Positions 16,201 to 27,500 of a stretch of 64,000 nt of DNA are shown here, piece after piece. The DNA is from JACPHD01 sp964526325. Its GTDB lineage: Bacteria > Patescibacteriota > Patescibacteriia > Patescibacteriales > GWC2-42-12. The stretch covers positions 8,866-72,865 of the forward strand of contig CAZGKM010000003.1 in the NCBI GenBank assembly GCA_964526325.1, in the 5' to 3' direction. Position 1 is the stretch's first letter. Each line of letters starts with the position of its first letter. The translations under genes were made by a program, and so were the position numbers. Under the pieces are notes generated by a model, which made no database searches, was not told the origin of the DNA, and worked only from the letters and a program-made list of their open reading frames with translations.

Positions 16201-18506
16201 TATTAGCCACTTCAACCAACGCCTCAAGTCTTGTGGGCACGATTTCTAAAGTAGAAATCGGGGTTGAAGGCTACGTGGAAACAAACAATATTATTACTTA
16301 TCTTGTGCCTGTATTTAACGGCACGACCGATGGGTCGGGCACATATCCGATAAGCGCGGCTAATATGGGAACGGCGGACGATAACGCTAGCGATTATGTT
16401 GATATAACCGGCGATCCAAACGGTCCGGGAGCGAGCAACTGGACTTGGTCGGACGTGATAAATTTAGATATTAAAGTTTATGGCAATAACAGCTCGAATA
16501 AAGCAGGAACTTTATATATTGACCAAATAAGATTGAGCGTAACATATAATACGCCCCCGACAGGAAATTTTAATTCTGCCGTTCAAAAAACCGATGACAC
16601 GGGAATGATTGACGTCTCAATAGAAATTAATGACGCGGACGGGGATAATCAAGTGCGGGCGAAAATGGAATATGTCGCCGGCTCAGACTGCAATTTTTCT
16701 GTTCCCCTTAACCCTTCCATTAACGAAACCGACACGAATACTACCGCGGATTTCGGCGATCCGAAAGTAGATAATTCAAGCGAATATCAAATAGGAACAA
16801 CAACCGGTTGGATACTGACTTCGTCCGGTTCAAATACGGTTGAATTTGACTGGAATTCAAAACTCAATATTCCGGACGCGGACGATATTTATTGCCTTAG
16901 GCTAACGGCAAGCGACGGCATTGACGGCCAGACTGTTTCCGCAACAACTACTTTAGCTATCGATAATAAAGCTCCGACCGCTCCCGGCGCTCTCGCTATG
17001 GACGAAAGAACCGGAAGTAGCATAAGCTTATACTTCGGCGATTCAAGCGTGGAAAGCAATTTTTATGAATATAAAGTATTTTACAAAGAATATGACGGGC
17101 TTGACGTGACTGAGGCCGATACTTTGCACGGAAGTTCTACCGATTCAAATCTTGGATTTATGGATTATGGCAATGCGGCGACAACAACAATCGGCGGATT
17201 ATTGCCAAATACTCTTTATAGTTTCAGTATCTGGGCATACGATATATTCGGCCACAAAGCAAGTTCAACCAGAGTGGATATTTCAACCAATGCTCCGCCG
17301 ACCGGCAGTATTAATTCAGCCGTCCAAAGAACCGATGGAACAGGGATAACCGATATTTCAATAGAAGTTGACGATCCGAATAACGATGATACGGTTCGCG
17401 CGAAAATAGAGTATGTTGCCGGTCCGGAATGCGATTTTTCTTTTCCGCTGGATCCGACTATTGATGAAACCGACACAAATACAACCGCCGACTGGGGTGA
17501 TCCAAAAGTTGATAACCAATCCGTTTATCAGATAGGCTCATCTACGGGATGGATTTTTACTTCGCCGGGTTCAAATACCGTTGAATTCGATTGGCAGTCA
17601 AATATTGACGAGCCGGATGCAAATGATACTTATTGCATTAGATTAACCTTGAATGACGGAATAGACGATCAGCCATTATCCGCCACTACCACTCTAACTC
17701 TTGATAATGTCGCGCCGACCGCTCCGGGAGCGTTGACAAGCGGAGGGGCGGATTCAAGTTCTATTACATTAAATTTTAACTCCGCGACCGAAGAAACTAA
17801 TTTTTCTCAATATAAAATATTTTATAAACCAGGCGCTTCCGGGGTTACCGAAGGTGACTCCGAACATGTTGATTCTGATTTAAGCGATATTAATTACAAC
17901 AGCACAACGTTTACCGTAGTCGAAGGCTTGCTTCCTAATACGCAGTATGTTTTTAACATCTGGGCCTATGATTCTTACGGGCATAAAATAAGCTCTACCG
18001 AGGTAGCTATTTATACGAGCTCTCTGATAACGAACGACTCTTTAATATTTACCAATCCGCAATCAAGCAATATTTTAATCGCGGACGGATTGACTGAATG
18101 GAATTTTAGAGCGGTTATAAGCCATGATGACGGCTGGGAGTCGATTGCTAGCACTACTTTAAAGTTGGCGGATTATTCCGATAACACTTCTCCTTACGAG
18201 GATTTAGAATTTATATGGGTTCAGTCTTCAGATAGTTTTTCAGAGGCAGGAAACGATATCCTCGGGGCCGCGGTTATTTCTCCGGCCAGCTCGTCGTCAT
18301 GCGCTTCCAATACGTGCACCTTGGATTTTAAACTAGTATTTAACGCAAATTTCGCTTCGTCAAGCGTTAATTATGTGGCTCAATTATACAGTGAAGATGA
18401 CTATGGATATACTGACGAAGACTATTATATTGATTATTATCAAGTGAAAATGGCAAAAATTAAACAGATACATTATCGCTGGAGAAACGATAACGGCGGA
18501 GAATAA
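13257..18506 (+). CDS. Giant secreted modular surface protein, C-terminally truncated
   Basis: The frame is open from a TTG at 13233, but the ATG at 13257 in CCCCATGC context gives the better start (1749 aa). Order: basic tail; hydrophobic signal segment near 54-73; N-domain to about 152; an acidic low-complexity stretch (about 155-450); a beta domain shared with the 38805 giant (457-540); a conserved block beginning FTWGVLAVNTNKSVY (about 667) found in all three giants; a beta-sandwich region (930-1100). Next come two repeats of a pair: a 'PPTG(N/S)xNSAVQ...DISIE...YCLRL' module and a fibronectin-III module (APGAL...LPNT..FSIWAYD). A further beta domain follows. The protein ends abruptly in QIHYRWRNDNGGE, which is only the first few residues of a module present in full in the other giants. 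No C-terminal anchoring domain is left. Function is probably adhesion. Confidence 0.9.
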   Translation: MQTKYRRNKSRGYFKKNNLSSKHNSLKNIWRVIYCFLSPKKINKISKKLLTSGWRSVVALFLILNVITGFGPINYINKIIVALAEKDNSTIGFYPENCQEDFSVENNISGWVNILNITDKPGVDEFGDFRLFNNSNSALYLRGIYGIRCSKFTNSEFMPEKIENMESQPKASVQNIDTSEFEAESPEDMPEIINNDNGSSQDNSENTIQIQDIPTIDSNISSEVIPDEIQYEDLENWVNDNKVEVIDEIRENDNSNNGGQVEIINIVESDSLNTESVIIIQDESSEVKKEPENNDADTENPDEPISYSTSIINGIKKSLSVGEVSAGEEIAAGDEVKVNREFKKANIKLSLGIKKIEEINENNVNTTETNEIEINEKDLNAEDNINFQNNIDINQSEVSTGEEVRAENEGILDGDEKTTEENTEEPGVIVSLMKKIINLKNIFTAQAEDNEDDNRDKTILTLWYSLSNQQSNGGEETWFELSRIPAKDLSNAINGGYLAIEAPEIKSWEDINNLKIKLIGGMDNKEYEVYIDSVWTEVEYKKIDGEETEAEKKDRWKNMLKFISEKNDFKINDRWELKFNYSKNNKKLSEWLRIGDYWNDISLSAFIEREGEKVVEVPLDIQYGASGDFTIKLSKDFEVIKPGKYSIKFVFDDNSGEEKETIELSHDFTWGVLAVNTNKSVYLPGEKAYLQMAVLDDFGHTICDADIYMEIVLPDNNTEYLSTENGLIERSRSCGPDNVTNFPDYFAFYEIPLGGIYGINLQSISYAGERKIRDQFIAENYSAVDIERIGPTRIYPIANYSMAFKIKINEDFSGDLEDFLPANFKIINQQIKIKDKVSGEFENYNSFISTSSLFLTFNIKEEGDKKVLAWGNLNLKQDDELEIIYIFDAPDISPELFLLGPFRLIDSDSNKNGGQIKSGSENVFFKEARQWQIASDAVNIFSAVGGTHQNWTNPGYGWDLTDNTYATRILPKFSADDSANYLLATSTNASSLVGTISKVEIGVEGYVETNNIITYLVPVFNGTTDGSGTYPISAANMGTADDNASDYVDITGDPNGPGASNWTWSDVINLDIKVYGNNSSNKAGTLYIDQIRLSVTYNTPPTGNFNSAVQKTDDTGMIDVSIEINDADGDNQVRAKMEYVAGSDCNFSVPLNPSINETDTNTTADFGDPKVDNSSEYQIGTTTGWILTSSGSNTVEFDWNSKLNIPDADDIYCLRLTASDGIDGQTVSATTTLAIDNKAPTAPGALAMDERTGSSISLYFGDSSVESNFYEYKVFYKEYDGLDVTEADTLHGSSTDSNLGFMDYGNAATTTIGGLLPNTLYSFSIWAYDIFGHKASSTRVDISTNAPPTGSINSAVQRTDGTGITDISIEVDDPNNDDTVRAKIEYVAGPECDFSFPLDPTIDETDTNTTADWGDPKVDNQSVYQIGSSTGWIFTSPGSNTVEFDWQSNIDEPDANDTYCIRLTLNDGIDDQPLSATTTLTLDNVAPTAPGALTSGGADSSSITLNFNSATEETNFSQYKIFYKPGASGVTEGDSEHVDSDLSDINYNSTTFTVVEGLLPNTQYVFNIWAYDSYGHKISSTEVAIYTSSLITNDSLIFTNPQSSNILIADGLTEWNFRAVISHDDGWESIASTTLKLADYSDNTSPYEDLEFIWVQSSDSFSEAGNDILGAAVISPASSSSCASNTCTLDFKLVFNANFASSSVNYVAQLYSEDDYGYTDEDYYIDYYQVKMAKIKQIHYRWRNDNGGE

Positions 18507-18528
18507 TGATATTTTAGATTTAACGATT

Positions 18529-21500
18529 ATGAACTTACTTAGATTTAAAAAGAAGAATAAAATATGCTTAATCAGTTTGCTGGCGATATTGGCGCTTGCC
18601 TCTTTTTTTTATAAAGCGCAAGCGGAAAGCGTTGATGGGCAGATAGTAGACGGATTCAGCTTAAATTTAATTTCGGCAGACAAAAATTTTAGTTCAAATG
18701 AAAATCCAAAAATGGAATTCAGTTTCGAGAAAAAAAGAAAAGGCCTTGATAAGTTTTGGGCTATATTAATTTCTATTTTCATGGATGAATACAGAGAAAT
18801 TAATATAAGCGCTAAGGCGGTTGATATAAATAATTTAAATAAGGGAGATATTGATGTTCGTTTTGAATATCAAAATTATGGCAAGTTCGCGGTTTATTTA
18901 GATAATAATTCAAATAGGTTCAGGCAGGGAAAGTACAGGCTGGAAATAGCCATTAACGATGCTCAGTTAACCGAAGGAAAAGATATTGTATTTTCCCAAG
19001 ACTTCACCTGGGGCGTTCTGGCTTTAAATTTAAACAAATCGATGTATGCTCCGACGGAAACCGCTTATCTGCAAATGGGAGTATTGGACGATTTTGGCCA
19101 TACAATCTGCGACGCCGGATTATATTTGGAGATTACCGCTCCTGACGGCGAAATTGCTAAATTAAGTACGGAAAATAATCAAATTATAAAAAATCCGGAA
19201 TGCGGTCCCAACAACGTCATAGATTCGCCCGACTACTACGCCCACTACGGTCTGGCCGGCGCCGGAAAATATAAAATTAAATTAACCGCCAATACGGCTA
19301 ACGGCGTTAAAGAAATAACCGACGAATTTGAAGTCCGTGATTATATCCCGTTTGAGATAGAAAGAATCGGACCGACTCGTATCTACCCGTTGGCTCCATA
19401 CCAAATGAAATTTAGCATTAAAGCCAATAAGGATTTTAAAGGAACTTTTAGCGAATATATTCCCGGAAATTTTACTGTTACGGAAAGCGTTGGGGCGGAA
19501 ACCGTCTCGGAAGGCAATTATATTTTCATAAATTGGCCGGTTGATTGGCAAATCGGCCAAACTTATGAATATCAATATACTTTTGACGCGCCTGACGTTT
19601 CCCCTGAATTTTATCTCTTAGGTCCGGCGCGGGCGGGTGATTTCGAGGAATTAAGGCAATGGCAGATCGCTTCCGACGCCGTTGAGAATTTATGGTCAGG
19701 CAGCAACGCCGGCGCCTCGGGTGTAACCGTAACCAATACGGCGAACGCCAACGGTTCAGCCACGAGTACCTGGTCCAACGCGGTTGATAGCGCCGGCCGC
19801 TGGGCGGCTAATGCCGGAACTTGGACTTTCACCATGAATAATTCAGCTATTGGCACAGGAACGATTAACAGCGTTTATCTATACTTAAAACATTACCAGA
19901 GCGGGCAAGTAGATGATGCTTTAAGCATCCAGGTTTACGACGGAACCGCCTGGACTACGGTTCAAAGCTACAACGCCACTACCAGGCCGCCGACAGCGGA
20001 TACAACCAATAATTGGGACGTCTCTTCAATATTGAATACCTGGACGAAAATCAACGCGGCTCAAGTAAGAATATTCGGCGTCAGCAAAGTTGCCGGCGAT
20101 GACGCTATTACCTGGTATGTTGATACGGTTGAATTACGAGTTGATTATTTATTAAACAATCCGCCCACAGGCAATTTTTCTTCGGCTAATTTTAGGACCG
20201 ATGAATCGGGCGTGGTTGATGTTGTCATGGTAATTAATGATGCGAACGGCGATGATCTAACCAGAGCTAAAATTGAGTATGTAGAGGGAGCCGCGTGTAA
20301 TTTCGGTTCTCCGCTAGATCCTACTTTAGATGAAATTGACGCGAATACTTCTGCTTCTAACGGAGATCCGAAAACTGAAAATGACAATACTTATCAGATT
20401 GGCAATAGCTCCGGATGGATATTGACTTCAGGCGGCGCTAATACAATAAATTTTGATTGGCTGTCTAAAACCGATCTGCCGAACGCATCCAGTACTTACT
20501 GTTTAAGGCTAACTGCTAATGACGGCACGATTGATCAATCTCCGCTGGCTACAACCACGGTTTATATTGATAATTATGCCCCGTTAATCAGTAACGTGAT
20601 ATTTAATCCCAGCTCCGGCACGCTGAAGATCGGAGCTACGGCCACTACCACTATTATCGCCGACAGTACCGGCTATACTGCCGGAACCATCACTATCAAC
20701 GGCGTTAACGTGGCCGGAACTTTTTACGACAACGGCGACAATACCTATCGTGTTACTTATACTGTTAGCGAAGGCGATGCCAATATTTTAGATTCGGCCA
20801 ATTTGCCGGTAAGTATTGTATTAAAAGATAGTTTTAACAATCAAAGCGCGGCCTATACGACCGCCGACTCGGCGGGTCGTCCGGGCGTGGATGCGACTAA
20901 GCCGGTTATCTCCGCAGTTTATATTGCAAATGGAAATTATAAAATTAATGACAATATTATAGTAACAATTAATTCGGACGGACTCGGATATTTAGCCGGC
21001 GCTATTACAGTCAATGACGTGGATGTTTCAGGCACATTAATCGATAACAATGACAATACTTATAAAGTTATATATACGGTTGCCGAAGGTGATACTGACC
21101 GGCCCGCCGAAACTATTCCGGTTAGCATAGTTTTGTCAGACGCAGCCGGAAATTTAAGTAGTGAACATATAATAGCTGAATATAATACTGCTTCGGTGGA
21201 CGCCCATCGCCCGATTATTTCCAATGTCGCTATGCTGCCAAGTTCCGGCACGCTGAAGATCGGAGCTACGGCCACTACCACTATTACATCTGACGGCACC
21301 GGCTACACGGCCGGAACCATCACTATCAACGGCGTTAACGTGGCCGGCACTTTTTACGACAACGGCGATAATACCTATCGTGTTACTTACACCGTGACCG
21401 AAGGGGATGACGATATTGACGATTCGGTCGACTTGCCGGTCAGCATTACTTTACTGGATACGGCCGGCAATGCTTCGGACGCCTATATTACGCCTGACGC

Positions 21501-24500
21501 CGCCGGTCGACCGGGTGTGGATGCGACTAAGCCTGTCATCTCCAATGTCACTATGCTGCCAACTTCCGGCACGCTGAAAATAGGAGCTACGGCCACTACC
21601 ACTATTACTGCCGACAGCACCGGCTACACGGCCGGAACCATCACTATCAACGGCGTTAACGTGGCCGGCACTTTTTACGACAACGGCGATAATACCTATC
21701 GTGTTACTTACACCGTGACCGAAGGGGATGACGATATTGACGATTCGGTCGACTTGCCGGTCAGCATTACTTTACTGGATACGGCCGGCAATGCTTCGGA
21801 CGCCTATATTACGCCTGACGCCGCCGGTCGACCGGGTGTGGATGCGACTAAGCCTGTCATCTCCAATGTCACTATGCTGCCAACTTCCGGCACGCTGAAA
21901 ATAGGAGCTACGGCCACTACCACTATTACTGCCGACAGCACCGGCTACACGGCCGGAACCATCACTATCAACGGCGTTAACGTGGCCGGCACTTTTTTTG
22001 ATAACGGCGACAATACCTATCGTGTTACTTACACCGTATCCGAAGGCGATGACGATATTGACGATTCGGTCGACTTGCCGGTCAGCATTACTTTTCTGGA
22101 TACGGCCAGCAATGTTTCAACCGCCTATAATACGCCTGACGCTTCTAACCGCCCGGGCGTTGATGCTAACCGTCCGATTATTTCCAACGTCACTATGCTG
22201 CCAAGTTCCGGCACGCTGAAGATCGGAGCTACGGCCACTACCACTATTACATCTGACGGCACCGGCTACACGGCCGGAACCATCACTATCAACGGCGTTA
22301 ACGTGGCCGGCACTTTTTACGACAACGGCGATAATACCTATCGTGTTACTTACACCGTGACCGAAGGGGATGACGATATTGACGATTCGGTCGACTTGCC
22401 GGTCAGCATTACTTTACTGGATACGGCCGGCAATGCTTCGGACGCCTATATTACGCCTGACGCCGCCGGTCGACCGGGTGTGGATGCGACTAAGCCCACC
22501 GCCCCGGGCGCTCTAACCCTGTCGGAAAAGAAAACCACCAGTATAATATTAAATTTCGGAGATGCTACCGCCGAATCTAATTTTTCCGAATATAAAATAT
22601 TCTATAAACAGGGCGCCGGCGGGGTAACCGAAAGCGATTCTNNNNNNNNNNNNNNNNNNNNNNNNNNNNNNNNNNNNNNNNNNNNNNNNNNNNNNNNNNN
22701 NNNNNNNNNNNNNNNNNNNNNNNNNNNNNNNNNNNNNNNNNCCTCGCCGGGGGCGAATACGGTTAATTTTGACTGGCTGTCAGCGTCTGATTTGCCCGAT
22801 ACCAGCGGCACATATTGCCTTAGGTTAACCGTAAATGACGGAAGTTTTGATCAGGCAACACCTGATACTATGATTATTTTTATTGATAATATAAAGCCCA
22901 CCCCCCCGGGCGCTCTAACCCTCTCGGAAAAGAAAACTACCAGTATAATATTAAATTTTGGAGATGCTACCATTGAATCTAATTTTTTCGAATATAAAAT
23001 ATTCTATAAACAGGGCGCCGGCGGGGTAACCGAAAGCGATTCTGAGCATAATTCCGGCGATGATCCCAATCTGGCCGATATAAATTTTTTCGGCGCGGCC
23101 ACTACCACTATCGGCGGATTAACCGCCGGCACCCAATATGTTTTTAACATCTGGGCCTACGATTCCGCCGGCAATAAAGCCAGTTCCACGGCAGAATTTA
23201 CGGTCACGACCAATTATGTTCCGGAAAATCCCGTTTCCTTGTCCCAATACAAAAATGACGGCGTTACCTTAATCTCTAACGGCGGCTGGACTAACGAGGA
23301 TAATATTAAGTTAGAAGCTCAAGTCAATGATTCTGATATATCGGAAATTATTACCGTCTATTTTGAGCTGGCGACTTCGACAGACGCGTTTACCGGCGAT
23401 TATTCTTCACCTTGTTCCGCCAGCGCGTCATGGGATTCATGCTCCGGCAAAGTTTGGTCAATAACGTCTGCCGTCGGCAACTACAGCTCTACTCCATATA
23501 CGGCAGTGGTAAATCCAACCTCTATTCCGGATAGCGCAGTTGGCTATAAATGGCAGGTTATGGCCTGCGATGATAATAACGCCTGCTCAAGCTGGGTTGA
23601 CCCCGGCATCGATCCGAATTTTAAAATTGACACTAATCCGCCGACAACACCGGGAAACTTGTCGGAAAACAGCAAAACAAGCACCACCATAACTCTAAAT
23701 TTCGGTTCAGTCGCGAATGAAACGAATTTCGCCGAATATAAAATATTCTATAAGCAAGGCGCTAGCGGGGTAACCGAAAGCGATTCCGAGTATAATTCCG
23801 GCAATGATCCCAATCTGGCCGATATAAATTTTTTCAGCGCGGCCACTACCACTATCGGCGGATTAACCGCCGGCACCCAATATGTTTTTAACATCTGGGC
23901 TTATGACCAGGCGGGGAATAAAGCGAACGGTACGGAGGTAGCGGTAACAACCAATAATCCGCCCGAAGGAAGTTTTTATTCAATAAGCCAGAGGCCGGAT
24001 GGCTTAGGCGCCGTTGATATTTCCATACAGGTTGATGATCCTGACAACAATGATGAAGTTCGCGCAAAAATTGAATACGAGGCCGGATCAGGATGTTCTT
24101 TCCTTTCTCCCCTTAAAACATTCCTGGATGAAACGGACGGCAATGCCACTTCTACTTACGGGGACGCTAAAATTGAAAATGATAACGAGTATCAAGTCGG
24201 CAATTCATCCGGCTGGATTATTACCTCGCCGGGGGCGAATACGGTTAATTTTGACTGGCTGTCAGCGTCTGATTTGCCGGCAGGAGACGGAATTTATTGT
24301 TTAAGATTAACCACCAATGACGGCACCGATGATCAAGCTGTGTCCGCGACCACAACTCTGATAATTGATAATGTTAATCCGACTGCGCCGGGAAATTTAA
24401 GCATGTATTCAAAAACCGGTGATTCAATCACGCTGGCTTTCGGAATAAAAACCACCGAAACTAATTTTTTGGAATATAAAATTTTCTACAAAGAAGGCGC

Positions 24501-27500
24501 CGGCACCGTGACCGAAAGCGATAATCTGCATATTGATCCGGACTTAAGTAATATTGATTACAATTTTACTTCCACCACGACGGTCTCCGGACTTAATCCT
24601 AGCTCTGAGTACAGTTTTAAAATATTCGCTTACGACGCCTTCGGGCATAAAAGCAGTTCCGAGCAAGTTGCTTTTTCAACCAATAATCCTCCGACCGGAA
24701 ATTTTAATTCCGCTGCTCAAAAAACCGACGGCACGGGCACAGTGGATATTTCCATAGAAGTTAATGATTTGGACAGTGATAACGCTAAGGCAAAAATTGA
24801 ATATGAACAAGGGTCTGGCTGCCAATTTTCTTCCAGCTTAAAAGCATATATCAATGAAACGGACGCGAATACAACGGCGGATTTCGGCGATCCAAAAGTA
24901 TCTAACGGCGATAATTATCAAGTTGGAAACGCTTCCGGCTGGATAATAACTTCTTCCGGAAGCAATACGGTTAATTTTGACTGGAACTCAAAATCCGATA
25001 TACCGAACGGGGATAATATTTATTGTTTAAGATTGACCGTTAACGACGGAACGGATAATCAATTAATTTTGGCAACTACGACTATTTTAGTTGATAATAC
25101 TAACCCGACAATCCCGGGTGATTTAAGCGTAGATAACGTTTCCGCCTTAGATGTAACTCTTGCTTTCGGGTCCGCAACGGCAGATACTAATTTTTCGGAA
25201 TATAAAATATATTATAAACAGGGCACTTCCGGGGTTACTGAATCAGACAGCGAGTTCAGCCAGCTTGACGATCTTAATCTCGGAGCTATAGATTTTAATT
25301 CGGCTGCGTTAACAACGATAGCCGGACTAAATCAAAGCACCGACTATGTTTTTAATCTCTGGGCTTATGATTCTTTCGGCAATAAAGCGTCTTCCTCCAA
25401 TGAAATTTCAACGACGACTATCAGTATTCTTTCCGCAACCTGGCGTGAAAACGAAGATACTCCGGATCCGACGACCGGGTCATATATTGACAGAGAAGAG
25501 CCGATACGCCTAAGAATCTCCGCGGCCAATATCGGCGACTGGGAGGCGCTAAATTATCAATATTTACTTGAATACGGAGTTAAAGAGCCCGCCTGTTCTG
25601 ATATTACCGCGTGGACTTCTGTCCCGGCGACCGCTTCTACGGAGCATTTTGAAATGGTTGCCAGTGATTATTTTGATAATATGTCAATCACTTCCGCTAA
25701 ATTTAATAATAGCGAAGGGTATTCATTTGTTAACGGATTTATAATTGAAAATCCGTCCAACATAAGCAATAACATAACTTTAAGCGGAAACGAATATACC
25801 GAAATAGAATACGCGCTCCAGGCAACGGTTAATTCAGTCGCCGGCGAAACTTATTGTTTTAGGATAACGAATAATGGTCAGCCGTTGGATTTATACGGGC
25901 AATATCCGGAATTTACTTTGTCGCCTCCGCCAACCGCTTCATTTAATTATGCCTTGCAGAAAAACGATGGATCAGGAACGGTTGATATTTCTATCGAGGT
26001 AAGCGATAACGATGGCGATTTGAGCCGGGCTAAAATTGAATACGTAGAGGGAGCCGATTGTAATTTTTCGTCTCCTCTTGATCCGACGCTTGACGAAACC
26101 GATGAAAATATAACCGCTGATTACGGAGACCCTAATATTGATAATAATTTTGCATACCAAATCGGGACAAGCACGGCAAAAATTATAACCCAGTACGGCT
26201 CCAATACCGTTGGGTTTGACTGGGACGCGGCAACGGATTTGCCCGGAGCCGATAATACTTATTGCTTAAGGGTTACGGCCAATAATTATTATGACGATCA
26301 GGCTTATCCGGCCACTACCACATTAATTATAGACCATGTTAATCCTACCCAGCCCGGTGATTTAACCGAAAATGACGCTACGAGCAACAGTATAACTTTA
26401 GGTTTCGGCGCTCCGGCCGCGGATACTAATTTTTATGAATATAGAATTTATTACAAAGAAGGATTAAGCGGAGTTACAGAGTCGGACACATTGCATGGAT
26501 CGAGCACTGATCCGAATTTAGGTTTTATGAATTATAACGGAGCAGTTGAAACAACCATATTCGGGCTTAATACAAATACTCAGCATGTTTTTAGAATTTG
26601 GGCATATGATTCTTTCGGGAATAAAGCATTTTCTTCAGGCGAATTAGTAACCACGATTAGATATGAAGCGAAGAGTGAAAATTGGCGCTGGTACTACGAC
26701 CAATATAACGAGACGCCGGTTTCGCCGATTGCCGACGAGAATACGGCTCCAACCAATATAGCAAAAGCAAGCAAGATTAAGCTCAGGCTTGGCTTAAGAG
26801 AAATAGAAGGCATTACCGGAGAAAATATAAAAATACGGCTTCAATATTCAACCATGCCGGATTTTTCTTCGAATGTTAATTTCGTCGGTGAAATAGGCTC
26901 AACAACCGCCCTTTGGACTTATGCCGATGGAGTTGATAATGACGATGGTGCCGTATCGTCGTCAACATTAGCAAATATAATGCTCGGGGCTACGCATAAT
27001 GAATCCGGGATATCAGCTTCTGCATACGACCACGCAGCCAATACTATAGCCGAATGGGAATTTACTATTATGAATAATGGGGCGCCCGACAATACGGTTT
27101 ATTATTTTAGAGCTTATGATTATGTAAATGACGAAGCCGTATTAACTAATACTGATGAAAATTATCCGAGCTTGGCTACAGAAGCGCAAAGCATGACTTT
27201 TTCATCAAGCGGAATAAGTTCGGGTACAAACATTGAAGGAATTATAACCGACATAGATTCAACTTCAGCAAAAATTCCCTTTGGCGCTTTAAACATCGGT
27301 TCAGTCGTTGAAGGGGCATACCGCTTTACCGTTAACACAAACGCGGGTAGCGGGTATCAGTTGTTTACATATCAAAGGCAGAATTTTATTAATAATTATG
27401 GAAATTCAATTATCCCGATTTCAGCCACAAATGAAAGTCCGGCGGCGTGGCCGGTTAACCCTGATCCATCCTGCTTCGGCTACCATACAAGCGACGATAC

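Noticed and set aside
20581..22494. Tandem repeats considered as a CRISPR array
   Set aside because: The units are 315-321 bp, have no spacers, and encode Ig-like modules in one open frame. No cas gene is present.
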